The notes under the pieces: model-generated
The model's database searches: none
What the model was told of the DNA's origin: nothing
Seen by the model: the letters and a program-made list of their open reading frames with translations, nothing else
Part shown: positions 7,742 to 17,500 of the stretch, piece after piece
How positions within the stretch are numbered: position 1 is the stretch's first letter
Layout of the letters: each line of letters opens with the position of its first letter
Program-made: the position numbers and the translations under genes
From: Streptomyces peucetius
GTDB lineage: Bacteria > Actinomycetota > Actinomycetes > Streptomycetales > Streptomycetaceae
Assembly: GCF_025854275.1 (NCBI RefSeq)
Contig: NZ_CP107567.1
Coordinates: forward strand, 3,534,001 to 3,598,000
Length of the DNA: 64,000 nucleotides
Direction: 5' to 3'

Positions 7742-8398
7742 TCAGACGCGCGCGATCAGGGCGTACCGCTCGTCCGTCACCGGACCGCCCCACAGGATCG
7801 GGTAGTCGGCCAGCGGATCGACGCGCAGGTCGGTCACGAGGGGGCGCACCTCGGCCGCCAAGTCGTCGGCGGTGACGCCTCCGTGCCAGGGCAGGGTCTC
7901 GGCGCCCGCCACGTACGGCACACCGGACCGGCCCGACTCGCGCCAGCGGCCCTCGACGAGGATCAGCGTGCCGCCGGGGCGGAGCCGGCGCGTCCACTCA
8001 CGCAGCGCCGCGCTCGGATCGGGCAACGTCCAGACGAGGTGACGGCAGAGCAGGACGTCGAACCGCTCGTCACCGGTGGGTGGCGCCGCCGCGTCGCCCA
8101 CCAGGAAGCGGCCGCTCAGCCCCGCGGCGGCGAACTTGGCACGGGCCTGGTCGACCATGCGCGGCGAGAGGTCCACGCCCGTGACCCGGTGGCCGGCCTC
8201 CGCCACCAGCGCGGAGAGCGAGCCCGTGCCACAGCCGACGTCCAGCACGGACGACGGCTCGGAGGGGAGCCGGCCGGTCAGCAGCCCCGCCCAAGCGGCG
8301 CGGGTCTCCTCGGCCCGCAGCCCGTGGTCCGGCTCGGCGTCGAAGCCGACGGCGGCTGCGTCCCAGTACGCGGTGATCGCTGTGGAGTAGTCGGTCAT
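7742..8398 (-). CDS. Class I SAM-dependent methyltransferase
   Basis: 218 residues. Motif I is clear (VLDVGCGTGSLSALVAEAG, residues about 50-68), followed by VTGVDLSPRMVDQAR (acidic residue binding the adenosyl ribose), DVLLCRHLVWTLPDP (motif II/post) and LRPGGTLILVEG (motif III). The UbiE/Methyltransf_11 type fits small-molecule O-, N- or C-methylation. The gene starts 12 bp after the stop of the cation transporter on the same strand and is probably co-transcribed with it. The substrate cannot be inferred. Confidence 0.88.
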   Translation of the reverse strand: MTDYSTAITAYWDAAAVGFDAEPDHGLRAEETRAAWAGLLTGRLPSEPSSVLDVGCGTGSLSALVAEAGHRVTGVDLSPRMVDQARAKFAAAGLSGRFLVGDAAAPPTGDERFDVLLCRHLVWTLPDPSAALREWTRRLRPGGTLILVEGRWRESGRSGVPYVAGAETLPWHGGVTADDLAAEVRPLVTDLRVDPLADYPILWGGPVTDERYALIARV

Positions 8399-8410
8399 CC
8401 GTCGATGCTG

Positions 8411-9436
8411 TCAGCCGGCACTGACACCACCATGGTGGGCGAGCGCCGCGTGCGGGTCCCCCCGGACGGGACTGTGGTCGATGTGGACGGTGGCCGCGGT
8501 CAGCCGGGGTACGGCGTGGATCAGGGCGTGTTCGGCCGCGACGGCCAGCGAATGCGCCTGCACGACGGTCAGTTGCGGGTCGACCACGATGTCGGCCTCC
8601 GCGCGCAGGGCGTGGCCGATCCACCGCATCCGTACCTGCCCGGTGCCGAGCACCCCGTCCACGCCGCGCAGCGCGCTCTCCGCGGTCTCGACGAGCGCGG
8701 GGTCCACGGAGTCCATCAGCCGCCGGCAGACCTCCCGGGCCGCGTCCTTGAGGACCACCAGGATGGCGACGGTGATCAGCAGGCCGACGACCGGGTCGGC
8801 CCACCGGAGGCCCAGCGCGGCACCCCCCGCGCCCAGCAGGACGGCCAGCGAGGTGAAGCCGTCGGTACGGGCGTGCAGCCCGTCCGCGACCAGCGCGGCC
8901 GAACCGATCCGCCGACCGGTGCGGATGCGGTAGCGCGCGACCCACTCGTTCCCGACGAAGCCGGCCAGCGCGGCCCCGGAGACCGACCACAGGTGGGTGA
9001 TGTCGCGGGGGTTCAGCAGCCGGTCCACGGCCATCCAGGCGGCGACGGCGGCGGATGCCGCGATGACGGCCACGACGACGACCCCGGCCAGGTCCTCGGC
9101 GCGGCCGTAGCCGTACGTGTAGCGGCGGTTCGCCGCGCGCCGCCCCAGGAGGAACGCGATGCCGAGCGGGACGGCGGTCAGTGCGTCGGCGGCGTTGTGG
9201 ACGGTGTCGCCGAGCAGCGCCACCGAGCCGGACAGGGCGACGATCGCGGCCTGCACGACCGTGGTCACGCCCAGGACCACGAGGGAGATCCACAGGGTGC
9301 GCAGCCCCTCGCGGGACGTCTCCATCGCCGTGTCGACCTTGTCGGCGGCTTCGTGGCTGTGCGGCCGGAACAGACGGCGACGGTGGTGGTGACCGTCGTG
9401 GTGGGCGTGCGGATGAGTGTGCCGTTTCCCCTCCAT
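8411..9436 (-). CDS. Cation diffusion facilitator (CDF) family metal exporter
   Basis: 341 residues from ATG 9436; a GTG nine bases upstream is an alternative. The N-terminus is a His-rich cytoplasmic tail (HTHPHAHHDGHHH) that can bind Zn or other divalent metal. Six membrane segments follow, with the CDF site signature GDTVHNAADALTAVPLGIAF (H and D ligands of helix II) and HARTDGFTSLAVLLG (helix V). The C-terminal cytoplasmic ferredoxin-like domain ends with HALIHAVPRLTAATVHIDH. CDF proteins export Zn, Co, Fe or Cd by proton antiport. It leads an operon with the methyltransferase. Confidence 0.92.
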   Translation of the reverse strand: MEGKRHTHPHAHHDGHHHRRRLFRPHSHEAADKVDTAMETSREGLRTLWISLVVLGVTTVVQAAIVALSGSVALLGDTVHNAADALTAVPLGIAFLLGRRAANRRYTYGYGRAEDLAGVVVVAVIAASAAVAAWMAVDRLLNPRDITHLWSVSGAALAGFVGNEWVARYRIRTGRRIGSAALVADGLHARTDGFTSLAVLLGAGGAALGLRWADPVVGLLITVAILVVLKDAAREVCRRLMDSVDPALVETAESALRGVDGVLGTGQVRMRWIGHALRAEADIVVDPQLTVVQAHSLAVAAEHALIHAVPRLTAATVHIDHSPVRGDPHAALAHHGGVSAG

Positions 9437-9522
9437 GGCACACACCGTGGCACAGGAATCACATTGCGGCTACAGCCGTCATACGTGCTCTGACCAGGTG
9501 CGATCCGGTCGCAATTGCGGGA

Positions 9523-10080
9523 TCACTCCTCCCGGTCGCCCTCGTCCTCGTCGTCCTCGTCCTCGTCGGGGTCGTGCAGCGCGCCGCGGAGCCGGGGCTC
9601 GACGGGCTCGTCCCACTCGTCCACGGTGCTGTACAGCTCGTTGAGCGCACCCAGCGGATACAGCCACTCGCCGTCCCCCGAGCCCGGCGCCCCCACGAAC
9701 GGGGTGTCGATCACGAAGGGCGTGGCCGCGGCGAAGAAGGTCGACGGTGCGTGGCCCGTCGGCGGCGTCGGGTCGTACATCCACACAAGCGGATCGTGGG
9801 TTCCGCATGCGGCGTACGACCGACGCACCGCCTCTCCGACGTACCAGGTCGCTCCCTGCACGAAGTCGCTGGTCTTCGCGGCCATGACCTCCTCCACGCC
9901 GGCGAACCTCTCCCGCACGACGTCTTCCAGAGCGTCCAGCGAAGCGGCGCTGAAGTCCCAGGGCCGGTCGGGCCCCAGGGCGGCGGCCCAGCGCTCGAAT
10001 GCCGCCTCGCGTTCTTCCAGCCAGACCAGCAGTTCCGGATGCCGCTGCCGGTCGAGGCCCTCATCCATCCGATCACCCAT
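9523..10080 (-). CDS. Hypothetical protein with acidic C-terminal tail
   Basis: 185 residues from ATG 10080 (in-frame GTG at 10122 and ATG at 10065 are alternatives). The body is compact and tryptophan-rich (HPELLVWLEEREAAFERWAA, WDFSAASLDALEDVVRERF, FVQGATWYVGEAVRRSY) and has the look of small proteins that assess or bind folded partners. The last 16 residues are almost all Asp and Glu. No motif for an enzyme or membrane segment was seen, and no family was recognised. It is divergent from the large surface protein gene across about 200 bp. Confidence 0.65.
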   Translation of the reverse strand: MGDRMDEGLDRQRHPELLVWLEEREAAFERWAAALGPDRPWDFSAASLDALEDVVRERFAGVEEVMAAKTSDFVQGATWYVGEAVRRSYAACGTHDPLVWMYDPTPPTGHAPSTFFAAATPFVIDTPFVGAPGSGDGEWLYPLGALNELYSTVDEWDEPVEPRLRGALHDPDEDEDDEDEGDREE

Positions 10081-10277
10081 GGGGGCATCGTAGGCACGAC
10101 TTCCGTCCGCTGCCCCAACCACACTTCGTCACCACAAAGTTGACCCAGGACACGCCCGCATATCGGTTGCCCCATGCGTCGCACCCACTCCTATGGTGGG
10201 AGGGCTGGCGGTGACATGTCACGGGGGCCCACCGCCGGCGCCTTCTGTCCCATGAGCCCCCTGCAGGGGACACCACG

Positions 10278-12665
10278 TTGACAACATCCATACGATCACG
10301 CCTCCGGGCGCGGCTGGCAGCCTGCCTCGCGTCCGTCGCCGCAGCCGGAATCCTGGTCACCGGCGTGCCCGCCTTACAGGGGGAAGCCGACGCCGCACCC
10401 GGCGCCGTCCGCTGCGACAAGAAGTGGCTCGGCAAGGAGTACGGCTCACCGCCCGCCGGTTCGGGCATCCAGGGCAAGAACCAGCCCTTCAGCCAGCGCC
10501 CGCAGAACGAGTGGGACGACTACTGGTTCGAGAATCCCTCCCACGCCTTCGACGGCCTCAAGAAGCCCACCCCGAGGCAGAGCAACGCCGCGGGGGACAC
10601 CGATGAGGCCGCCCAGAAGTGGAAGAAGAAGTACGAGGCCACCAAGAACCCCCAGTACCGGGTCCTGGAGATCTACGCCCGCTACAACGTCCAGCTCAAG
10701 AAGTCGACGGGCGTGAAGGACTGGGGCCTCTGGCTGGACCAGCGTCTGATCGGCTACGAGGCCAACCGGCTCAAGGGCGACGGCTTCGAAGCCAAGGTCG
10801 TACGTGACTTCAAGCTCGTCGGCCCGCACTGGATCTGCCAGAAGAACGTCCCGGTCTTCGACAAGGACGGCAAGCCGGTGATCGACAAGCAGACCGGCAA
10901 GCAGGCCGTCCGCAAGTACGACGCGTACAACGCCAGGACCAAAGAGTTCGTCGAGTTCAAGTCCAACGGCAAGCACATCCCGAAGCAGCTCCGCTACGAC
11001 AGCCACATCCTGCGCAACAAGGAGTACAGCGACCACAAGCTGCGCCTGATCACCGGTGCCGAGACCAAGTCCAACACGGTCAAGAAGTACGCCGCGCTCA
11101 ACAAGCAGCTCGAGACCGAACGGGGCGGCAAGCTGAACCAGGCGACCGTCCGCGAGCACCGATCCACCGGCGCCCCCAGGTGGCGCGCCAACCAGTACAC
11201 CCGATACAACCCGATCATGAACCCCGACCCGCGCAGGGTCGGCTCCACGGGCCCGATCAACGACGCCGCGTTCCGCTCCGGGTCCACCCCGAGCAACGCC
11301 AAGCAGATCCAGCACCAGTACCGCGGCTACAACACCAACGGCGTCTTCGGCCGCGGCGGACCGGGCGGCATCGACTTCTCCACCCTGGAACTGAACTACA
11401 TCGGCAGCCCCGTCAAGGGCAAGGGACTGGACTACTCGTTCCAGGCTGACTACGCCAAGGACCCGGAGAACAACCCCGGCTGGGGCGGCAAGGCCAAGCT
11501 CCAGCTCGCCTCCGACGCCATGTTCACCTGGCTGGCGCTGACCCCGGACAAGTTCTGGGTCAACCTCAACCCCGACCAGCCCGACAAGATCATGGACAAG
11601 ACGTTCGGGAAGACCGACGCCGGCCGGGTGCTCCTCGATGCCGACCTCGAGATGAAGCACGACTACGCGAAGGACATGGACCCCCGCGAAGGCGTGGGCA
11701 AGAGGTACTGGGAGGCCATGCAGGCCGCGAACATCCCCTGCGGCCACGGGGTCAGGCTGTGGATCGTCCCCAAGACCGCCGACGTCCGCGTCGAAAAGGA
11801 CGGCATCTACATCCTCGACGCGCCGCTGAAGGTCAACTCCGAGCCCCAGGACGTCGACCACCCCGACCCCAATGGCACGTGCAACCTGACCGATGGGCAG
11901 ATCCGTACCTCCCAGCGCCTCCTGGAGCAGTACGTCATCCCCGACGTCGAGAAGAAGGTCAACACCGGTCCCGCCTACGCCGACCTGCGCCGCGTCTACG
12001 CGTCCCGCGTCGCCGCCGAGTACATCCGCGACCAGGACAAGGACCACGCCACGGACTTCCGCCCGATCATCAACAGCGACAACGTGGCGCGCTGGCCGAT
12101 GAGCGACGAGCACAAGGACTGGACCCCGAAGAAGACCTGGGACGCCTACATGAAGTCCTACACGGAAGGCGACTACAGCTACCCCTGCAACATCGGCGGC
12201 CAGAACAAGACCTGCGTCATGGGCGGCGTCGACTTCTCCAAGGCGCCCAAGCGCAACATCACCAAGGTCCGATTCGAGGCGGAGCACCCGCGTCTGGACA
12301 AGGACACCAAGACCTCGGTGAAGACCGAGATCTCCTACCGCGACGGCAGCACCGCCCTCATCGGCGGCAACGGATCAGGCCGGCCGGCAGGCGGCGACGA
12401 GGACCCGATCCCCACGCCCACGCCGACGCCGACACCGACCGACGGCCCGTCCACCCCGGCACCGTCCGACACCCCCACCCCGCAGCCCAGCACCCCCGGC
12501 GGTGGTGAGCCGACCACGCCTCCGGCGAAGGACCCGGACGGCGACCTCGCCGACACCGGATCCGACACTCCCGTCGCTCTGATCGCAGGCGTCGCGGCCG
12601 CCCTCGCGGCCGCCGGCGCATCCCTCACCTGGTGGATGCGCCGCCGAAAGGCCGGCACCAGCTGA
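10278..12665 (+). CDS. Large secreted protein with LADTG sorting signal; candidate nuclease-fold module
   Basis: 795 residues, apparently starting at TTG 10278 with GGGGA eight bases upstream. Residues 1-39 form a signal peptide. The C-terminus has the full cell-wall anchor layout: LADTG at 757-761, a hydrophobic helix and MRRRK, matching the LAXTG preference of sortase E in Streptomyces; a Pro/Thr-rich spacer precedes it. Residues 140-235 (WLDQRLIGYEANRL ... KYDAYN ... EFVEFKSNG) contain a spaced D214-E225-x-K227 that resembles the PD-(D/E)xK active site of restriction-endonuclease-fold toxins. Residues 360-480 form a second conserved-looking module (YIGSPVKGKGLDYSFQ, TPDKFWVNLNPDQPDK, GRVLLDADLEMKHDY). 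Function unproven; surface toxin or nuclease is an inference. Confidence 0.7.
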   Translation: MTTSIRSRLRARLAACLASVAAAGILVTGVPALQGEADAAPGAVRCDKKWLGKEYGSPPAGSGIQGKNQPFSQRPQNEWDDYWFENPSHAFDGLKKPTPRQSNAAGDTDEAAQKWKKKYEATKNPQYRVLEIYARYNVQLKKSTGVKDWGLWLDQRLIGYEANRLKGDGFEAKVVRDFKLVGPHWICQKNVPVFDKDGKPVIDKQTGKQAVRKYDAYNARTKEFVEFKSNGKHIPKQLRYDSHILRNKEYSDHKLRLITGAETKSNTVKKYAALNKQLETERGGKLNQATVREHRSTGAPRWRANQYTRYNPIMNPDPRRVGSTGPINDAAFRSGSTPSNAKQIQHQYRGYNTNGVFGRGGPGGIDFSTLELNYIGSPVKGKGLDYSFQADYAKDPENNPGWGGKAKLQLASDAMFTWLALTPDKFWVNLNPDQPDKIMDKTFGKTDAGRVLLDADLEMKHDYAKDMDPREGVGKRYWEAMQAANIPCGHGVRLWIVPKTADVRVEKDGIYILDAPLKVNSEPQDVDHPDPNGTCNLTDGQIRTSQRLLEQYVIPDVEKKVNTGPAYADLRRVYASRVAAEYIRDQDKDHATDFRPIINSDNVARWPMSDEHKDWTPKKTWDAYMKSYTEGDYSYPCNIGGQNKTCVMGGVDFSKAPKRNITKVRFEAEHPRLDKDTKTSVKTEISYRDGSTALIGGNGSGRPAGGDEDPIPTPTPTPTPTDGPSTPAPSDTPTPQPSTPGGGEPTTPPAKDPDGDLADTGSDTPVALIAGVAAALAAAGASLTWWMRRRKAGTS

Positions 12666-12687
12666 CCCTGACACCGGCGAGCACACC

Positions 12688-12706
12688 TTCGGCCCCGCAC
12701 CGTCAC
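12688..12706 (+). terminator. Left half of a terminator hairpin split by the IS element
   Basis: TTCGGCCCCGCACCG (12688-12702) is the exact reverse complement of CGGTGCGGGGCCGAA (14492-14506), on the other side of the IS. Rejoined, they make a 15-bp stem with a TCAC loop, 22 bp after the stop of the LADTG protein. The insertion therefore separated the two arms by about 1.8 kb and should have destroyed termination. Confidence 0.8.
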
Positions 12707-12707
12707 C

Positions 12708-14486
12708 GGGATGCCGTTGGCTAATTCGCCCCGTTGAGCTTGTGCTCGGCGGGGCGAAGTGCTGTCAGGTGGGAGGTGCGGGTTCGGGCTCGGGGCCTGT
12801 TGGTGCTCCAGGCGTCCATGCGTGCGAGGTTGATCGCGGTCGCGGTGAGTTGGTGCTGGAGCCGGGTCTTGGCGAGCCCGTGGTAGCGGCATTGGCGCAG
12901 GCCGGTGACTCGGACGGCGTGGGAGATGGTGCCCTCGATGCCGTTGCGGGCCGCGTAGCGTTCCCGCCACTCGGGGGTTCCCTCTGCGGCGCGGGCCTGC
13001 CGGATTGCTTCGTGTTCGGCGCGGGGCCGGAGCGTGATCTCCCGGTGGGGCCGGGTGGTTGAGTTGATGCACTGGGGCCGGGAGGGGCAGGAGCGGCAGT
13101 CCTTGGGTGAGAACTGGATCCGGATGACAGGGGTGCCGCGGTGCGAGAGCGCGTCACGCCACTGGCTGGTGGTCATGCCGTTCGGGCAGGTCACGGTCTT
13201 GTTGTCCCAGTCCACGGTGAACGCATCCTGCCCGTAGGGTCCGGCGGCCTGGGCGGTGGTGTTGCCTGCGATGGGGCCGGTCAGGGTGACGTCGTGCCGG
13301 GTCTGGGCGGTGACGATGCGGGGACCGTCGAGGTAGCCCGCGTCCAGCAGGTGTTCGCCGGGCAACAGGTCTTTGTCGGCGAGACTGTCGTGGACGGTGT
13401 CGGTGGCCTTGATGTCGGGGACGGTGGCGTCGCTGGTCAGCACGTTCGTGATCAGGTGAACAGTGTCCGGGTCGCAGGTCTCGGTGAGATGGACTTTGAA
13501 CCCGTCCCATTTGATGTCGCGCTTCACGCTCGCGCGGGCCTCGGTGTCATAGGGACTGACCAGGCGCAAAGCGCCCGGCGGGCACTCTTTTGGGTCCCGC
13601 CACCTCACCTCGCCCTCCATGTCGACCGCGTACTGCTGCACCCACGCGCGACGCAGAATCTGGACGGCGGGCAGCTCGCGCAGCCAGCAGGGCGCGTGAG
13701 CGGCGTGCACGTTGGTGAGCAGGCGCATTCCGTCCCGGCCGGTCTGTTCCGCCAGCTCAGTGCGCCTGCCGCGGCCCGAGGGCAGCCAGTAGTCCTCCGG
13801 CCGGGCGGCATACCGGTCGAACCATGCCGGATCGGCATGGCCGGTCAGCCACTCAGGGGCGGCTGCCGCGACCGCGTTGAGCGCCGCCCGCAGTGTCTCG
13901 ATGACGAACTCCAGCCGGTTCAGCGACCGGATCGCGGCCAGCACATGCGTGGAGTCCGTCCGCGCTCGCCCCGGCGGCTTCAGCACACCCGCCTGCCGGG
14001 CGGCGTCCAGGACCCGGTCGAAGACCATTTGCCCGGCCTCGGCCTCGACCAGCCGGGCACGGAACTCGCACAGCACGGAGTAGTCGAACCCCGCATCGGT
14101 CAGTTCCAGGCCCAGGGCGTACTTCCAATCGATCCGGGCCCGCACCGCCAAGGCCGCCTGCCGGTCGGGCAGGCCCTCGGCGAACTGGAGCACCGACACC
14201 AGCGCCAGCCGGCCCGGCGACACCGCGGGCTTCCCCCGGGCCGGGAACAGACCGGCGAACTGCTCATCGGTGAACAGCACCCCCAGCTCGTCCCGGAGCC
14301 GGATCGCCAGACTCCCCTTCGGGAATGCCGCCCGAGCCACCCGCACCGTCTCCGCCGGAACATCCCCCGGCTCCTCCGGCTGCATCGACATCGACACCCT
14401 CCCCAAACGACAACGTCGGCCTTCAAGACCACAACCAGGTTTTGAAGGCCGACGTCACGCCCGGCCCCGGATTAGCCAACGGCATC
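12708..14486. mobile_element. IS1182-type insertion sequence, complete
   Basis: The element is 1779 bp long and bounded by perfect 18-bp inverted repeats: GGGATGCCGTTGGCTAAT at 12708-12725 and its complement at 14469-14486. It is flanked on both sides by GTCACC (12702-12707 and 14487-14492), which reads as a 6-bp target duplication. It holds one transposase gene on the minus strand whose stop codon lies inside the left repeat. Both ends and the gene are intact, so it may still be mobile. The target was the loop of a terminator hairpin. Confidence 0.9.
12721..14391 (-). CDS. IS1182-family transposase
   Basis: 556 residues from ATG 14391, chosen because GGGGAGG lies six bases upstream; a TTG at 14406 would add five residues. 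The N-terminal DUF772-type domain is clear (LFPARGKPAVSPGRLALVSV, then FDYSVLCEFRARLVE). The DDE catalytic part includes RARTDSTHVLAAI (first Asp), LLDAGYLDG (second Asp) and RNGIEGTISHAVR with the C-terminal Glu. A C-x2-C pair (CRSCPSRPQC) sits near residue 430, as in other IS1182 transposases. The length is full, with no frameshift. The enzyme cuts and joins the 18-bp ends described for the element. Confidence 0.93.
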   Translation of the reverse strand: MSMQPEEPGDVPAETVRVARAAFPKGSLAIRLRDELGVLFTDEQFAGLFPARGKPAVSPGRLALVSVLQFAEGLPDRQAALAVRARIDWKYALGLELTDAGFDYSVLCEFRARLVEAEAGQMVFDRVLDAARQAGVLKPPGRARTDSTHVLAAIRSLNRLEFVIETLRAALNAVAAAAPEWLTGHADPAWFDRYAARPEDYWLPSGRGRRTELAEQTGRDGMRLLTNVHAAHAPCWLRELPAVQILRRAWVQQYAVDMEGEVRWRDPKECPPGALRLVSPYDTEARASVKRDIKWDGFKVHLTETCDPDTVHLITNVLTSDATVPDIKATDTVHDSLADKDLLPGEHLLDAGYLDGPRIVTAQTRHDVTLTGPIAGNTTAQAAGPYGQDAFTVDWDNKTVTCPNGMTTSQWRDALSHRGTPVIRIQFSPKDCRSCPSRPQCINSTTRPHREITLRPRAEHEAIRQARAAEGTPEWRERYAARNGIEGTISHAVRVTGLRQCRYHGLAKTRLQHQLTATAINLARMDAWSTNRPRARTRTSHLTALRPAEHKLNGAN

Positions 14487-14522
14487 CCGTCACCGGTGCG
14501 GGGCCGAAGTGCCGTCCAAGGT

Positions 14523-17500
14523 CTAGGCGTCGAACCAGCGGTCCCGTGCCAGTTCCTCCGTGCGGGACGGGTCCTCCAGCAGCGCCGCGACCTCGAAGCG
14601 GCGGGGCCACTGGCCCGCCGCCCAGGCGAGGCCCGCCGCCACGCCCTCCAGCGTCGCGGCGTGCAGCACGCCGTCCGGGGTGCGGCGCCAGTCCAGCTCC
14701 GTGCCGCCCGCGACGAGTTCCTCGTGCTCGACGTACGAGGCCGGGGTGGCCCGGCCGAGCAGGACCCGGACGGACTCCGGGACGTCGTGCTCCTCGCCCT
14801 CCGTCGTGACGTCCGCCTCGACGGTCTCGCTCAGCCGGCGCACCTGGAACAGCTCCGCCAGGTCGGCGGCCCGGGTCGGGGCCACCGGGAGCAGCGCCAG
14901 CCCGGCGGTCAGGGGCAGCAGGTCGGGGGTGTCGGCGACGACCGCGTCGGCGGCGTCGACGACCCGTACCTCACCGTCGACGACCGCGCGCAGCTCGTCG
15001 GGGAGCGTGACCTGCTCCGGGTCCATGTCGGCGAGAGCCGTGTACAGGGCGTGGAGCTGGCGGCCCGTCACGTCGCGGTCCGGGTCGGCGAGGCGGGCCA
15101 GCAGCTCCGCCGCGCCGCCCGGCTCGTCGAGGAGCGCGGCCACGGACGTGCGCACGCCGAGCGCGTGCAGCACCTGCGCGTCCCCGAAGCCGGTCGTGTC
15201 GGCGGACTCGTACAGGCCCTCCAGCAGCGGGTCCGCGCCCGAGGCGCGCAGGCCGGCCGGGCGGCGGCCGTTCAGCACCGGATGGTCGCGCAGCCACCAC
15301 GCCGTGTACGGGCGGACGGTCTGTGTCGTGCCGTCCGGCAGCAGGACGCGCACGTTCTGGATGAGCGCGTCCCGCAGCGGCGGCTGGGCCAGCAGGGCGA
15401 GCGCCTGCGGCCAGCGGTCGTCGTCCACCAGGTCCAGGTCGCGCACGGCGACGATCTCCGTGGCCACCGGCGGCACGGGCGTGTCCGGCAGGCGGTCGAG
15501 GACGTCCTCGCACCACACGTCGACCGCGTCGAGCAGGCCCGCGTCGTCGGGCTCCGCGAAGTCCCCGTCGCGCGGTTCGAGTTCGTCCGGGTCGAGGACG
15601 ACGTCGGTGGCGCGGACGAGGGCGAAGCCGGCGAGGACACCGCAGGCGGCGAGCGGCTGCTCGCCCCATCGCTCGGCCAGTTCGGCGTCGCACAGGGCCA
15701 GTTCGCCCTCGCGCATCACCGACGCGAACGGGCTGCCCGGCAGCACCAGTTCACCGGCCGGGGCGAGTTCACCGTCCTCGTCGGGCAGGGCCAGAGCGCC
15801 GAGCCACGGCTCGTCGCCGGGGTCCAGCTCGGCCTCCCTGACCAGGGCGAGGACCGTGTCCGCCAGCTCCTCCGCGTCGAGCGTGTCCGCCTCCTCGTCC
15901 CACACCTCCCCCTCGTCCAGGGACGCGGCGACCGCGGCCCGTACCTGGGGCGTCGTGAGGACGGCACGCGGGGTGGCGGGCAGGGCGCCCAGCTTCTCCA
16001 GCAGCGGGTGCGCGGCGTCCGGGTGGACCACCTTCAGCCCCAGCCGGGTCAGGTCCGCCGGGGTGTCGGCCAGCGGCAGCAGGGTCTGCCGAGGACCGAT
16101 GGTGGTACGCGAGTCGGCGAGCGGCACCGGCAGACCGGTCAGCCGGTCCGGGTCGACCCCGGCGAGGCTCTCGTAGAGCCGCCGCCACCAGGCCGGTTCG
16201 CGTTCCAGACCGGCGAGGCGGTCGATCGCCTCGGTCAACGGCACCCGTGCCACACCCAGGGTGCGCAGCTCCACCCGGCGCTCGAGACCGGCGGGCAGCA
16301 GCGTCGGCATCACCTCCGCCAGCACGCGCACCGTGTCCGTGCCCGCGCCCTCCAGCACCTCCGCCTCGACGGGCCGCAGACCACCGGTGGTCACCCGGTC
16401 CGGCAGGCCGGTGTCCTCGTCGGACAGTCCCCCTACGCCTAGCGGCGTGAGAGGTACCCCCTCGCGCGGACTGGCCGCCTCCAGGAACGCGACGCGCGGC
16501 AGGCGCGCCAGAATCGCCGCCCGCAGCACGCCGTCGAGCTCGCCCTTGCCGAGCGGGCCGGGCACCAGGTCGATGACACCGGTCGTCACCGGCTGCCAGG
16601 CGCCGAGGAGTTCGGCGTACGCGTCGGCCGCCCGCTCCACCAGGAAGTCCGTGAGCGGCCCGCGGGCCGGGTGGCGGCGGGTCGTGTCCAGCGGCAGCGA
16701 CGCGATGAGCAGCGCCGGTACGCCGAGGGGTTCGTCGGTCGGCGTCGGCGCGTGGACCACGGGCTGGGTGAGCGGGCGGACGGGCGCGCCGTCGTCGTCG
16801 ACCGGCACCGCCCAGGTGACCGCCCAGTGGGGGCGCAGACGCTCCTCGACGGGCCGGTCCGCGAGCAGTGCCGACTCGATCGCGCCACCGTGGCTGACGA
16901 CCCGCCAGCGGCGTTCGCCGTGCACGCTGTCCTCGACCCGGACGTACGGGTCCTGCTCGTAGCGCTTCAGGACCCGTACGGCGCCCGGGGTTTCGACGAC
17001 GATCTCGGCGAGGCCGGGGAGCGTCAGGAGCAGCGCGTCGTCGATGCCGGTGAGCAGCCGCTCGACGAGGTCGACGGCCGCGCCGTCCCGCAGCGGCAGC
17101 ACCACGACCGTGTCGTAGCCCTCCGGCGCGGTGCCCTCCGCGGGCATCGGGAGCCGCAGCAGCGGTACGTGTCCCTCCCGTCGGCGCAGCTCGTCCCCGA
17201 GGCCGGGGCTGGCCTTCGCGACCTGCGCGGTCAGCTCCCTGGCCTCGGCCAGCGACCAGCGCACGCCGCCGTGGCGGCCGACCACGGCCGGCTCGTCACT
17301 GACGGCGAGCACGGCGGCGAACCCGACACCGAACCGGCCGACGGCCGCCTCGTGGCCCTCACGCTTCGCGGAGGCGCGCAGGGTGCTCAACGACTCGACG
17401 CCGGTGGCGTCCAGCGGGGCGCCGGTGTTCGCGGCGGCGAGCGTGTTCTCGCTCAGGGTCAGCCGCAGCCGGCCGGGGACACCGGCGCGGGCGGCGGCGT

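Noticed and set aside
10446..12287. A 613-codon minus-strand frame opposite the LADTG protein
   Set aside because: Val/Asp/Leu-repetitive mirror of a well-supported secreted protein.
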